Shown here: in pieces, positions 63,120 through 64,000 of the stretch
Layout: every line of letters starts with the position of its first letter
Position numbering within the stretch: position 1 is the stretch's first letter
Assembly (NCBI GenBank): GCA_024036415.1
Contig: JAMWET010001646.1
Span: forward strand, 228,501 to 292,500
Direction: 5' to 3'
Length of the DNA: 64,000 bases
From: Prochilodus magdalenae
Taxonomy: Eukaryota; Chordata; Actinopteri; Characiformes; Prochilodontidae
The notes under the pieces: model-generated
The model's input: the letters and a program-made list of their open reading frames with translations, nothing else
What the model was told of the DNA's origin: nothing
Databases searched by the model: none
Position numbers and translations under genes: made by a program

Positions 63120-64000
63120 TCTCTGGTAAATATGGAATGGGCAATATGGAACAGGGCCAGCACCAGTAAATTAATGTAATGCTGCAATAAAAAATACCTA
63201 GTGGAACATCTTACAGCTAATTTAGATTAGCTGGGTATAAAAATGGCATCCCAGAGAGGCAGAGTCTTCCAAAGATAAGGATCAGAAGAGGTCACCACTC
63301 TGTAAAAGACTGCTGGGCACATAGTATAATAATTCAAGAATAAGATTTCTTAACATAAAAAAGCAAAGAACTTGTAGATTTCATTATTTGTGGTGCGTAT
63401 CATTACAAGATTTAGAGAATCTACAGAGTTATCTGAACACAAGCCTGACACCAGTACTGGATGGCTGTGGTGATCCTTGGTGAACACAGTGTGCAAGTTA
63501 AAACTCTACCACGTAAAAGAGATACCAGATATGAACAGGAACCAGAACGCTGCCGTATTCTCTGGTCTCGAGTTCATTTTAGATGGCCATGTGTCCTGTG
63601 GTCCAGCGAAGTTTAACATTTGTCTTAAGAAGAGGGGGAACATCTGTCTTGTTATTAGTGCACACTTCAAAAGTCAGCATCCAAGATTGTATAGAGCGCA
63701 TTAGTGCACATGGCATGGGTGACTTGCACATCTGTGAAGGTATCATTTAATGCTGAACAATATATACAGATTTTGGACCAACATGTGCTGCATCCTGACA
63801 ACGTCAAGCTTCAGGGAGGGTCTTGCTTATTACAGCAGGACAATGAACCACATTCTGCACATATTACATCAACATGACAAAAAGAGTGCAGGTGCTAGAC
63901 AGGCCTGTGTGCAGAGCTGTCACCCACTAAAAACATCTGTTGCATTATAAAAGAAAAAATACAACAGGTGACTTTTAACTGTTGAGCAGTTAAAATTCGA
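63120..64000 (+). mobile_element. Degraded Tc1/mariner-like transposon (copy 4), runs to the window edge
   Basis: It follows the family order with few large gaps: atggcatcccagagaggcag agtct (63243), gcaagttaaaactctaccac (63492), catggcatgggtgacttgca catctgtgaagg (63709), acaacgtcaagcttcaggga and cagcaggacaatgaaccaca ttctgca (63834). The last phrase is the transposase DDE-region Q-D-N block. Stops and indels disrupt the frame. The 3' end lies outside or near the edge. Confidence 0.8.

Noticed and set aside
1..64000. tRNA, rRNA or snRNA genes
   Set aside because: No A/B box pairs, cloverleaf ends or known snRNA starts were noticed by eye. A tRNAscan or Rfam run would be needed to exclude them.

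Overview
The window reads as nuclear DNA from a teleost fish. It holds vertebrate multi-exon genes with GT/AG introns, AT-rich non-coding DNA, many degraded Tc1/mariner DNA transposons, a 5'-truncated L2-type LINE, foldback MITEs, and microsatellites and minisatellites. Four vertebrate genes can be read exon by exon. Their human counterparts (SLC47A1, SLC13A2/5, WDR81, SERPINF2) all lie on chromosome 17. The species cannot be decided from the sequence.

Layout: (1) 436-3120, minus strand: the first two coding exons of a MATE-type multidrug/toxin extrusion transporter (slc47a1-like); the rest lies beyond the left edge. (2) 3.1-23 kb: a long gene-poor stretch with several Tc1 relics, an L2 LINE whose RT C-terminal frame is open (12976-14079), other dispersed repeats and a perfect 21-bp-stem hairpin (9460-9509). 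(3) 23003-34863, minus strand: eleven exons of a sodium/di- or tricarboxylate cotransporter (SLC13 family, closest in my reading to slc13a2/NaDC1), complete except for a first coding exon that I could not find. (4) 35.4-38 kb: long GA tracts and a 40-bp minisatellite of about 16 copies. (5) 38.2-53.2 kb, plus strand: wdr81, with a 5'UTR exon and eleven coding exons (about 2069 residues: kinase-like region, BEACH domain, C-terminal WD40 repeats). (6) 57045-62429, plus strand: serpinf2 (alpha-2-antiplasmin), eight coding exons and 460 residues, with an Arg-Ser reactive bond and the plasmin-binding C-terminal lysine kept. (7) 62.8-64 kb: Tc1 relic sequence.

The genes do not form one pathway. The two on the left are membrane solute carriers on the minus strand. 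wdr81 is an endosomal trafficking factor, and serpinf2 is a secreted inhibitor of fibrinolysis. slc13a and wdr81 are arranged head to head, about 4.6 kb apart between their coding parts. wdr81 followed by serpinf2 is a vertebrate neighbour pair. I found no previously undescribed gene system. The best leads for a second look are two long-stem hairpins, a degenerate kinase-like signature in WDR81, the missing slc13a first exon, the fish antiplasmin reactive loop and tail, and a foldback repeat family present four times in or next to gene introns.
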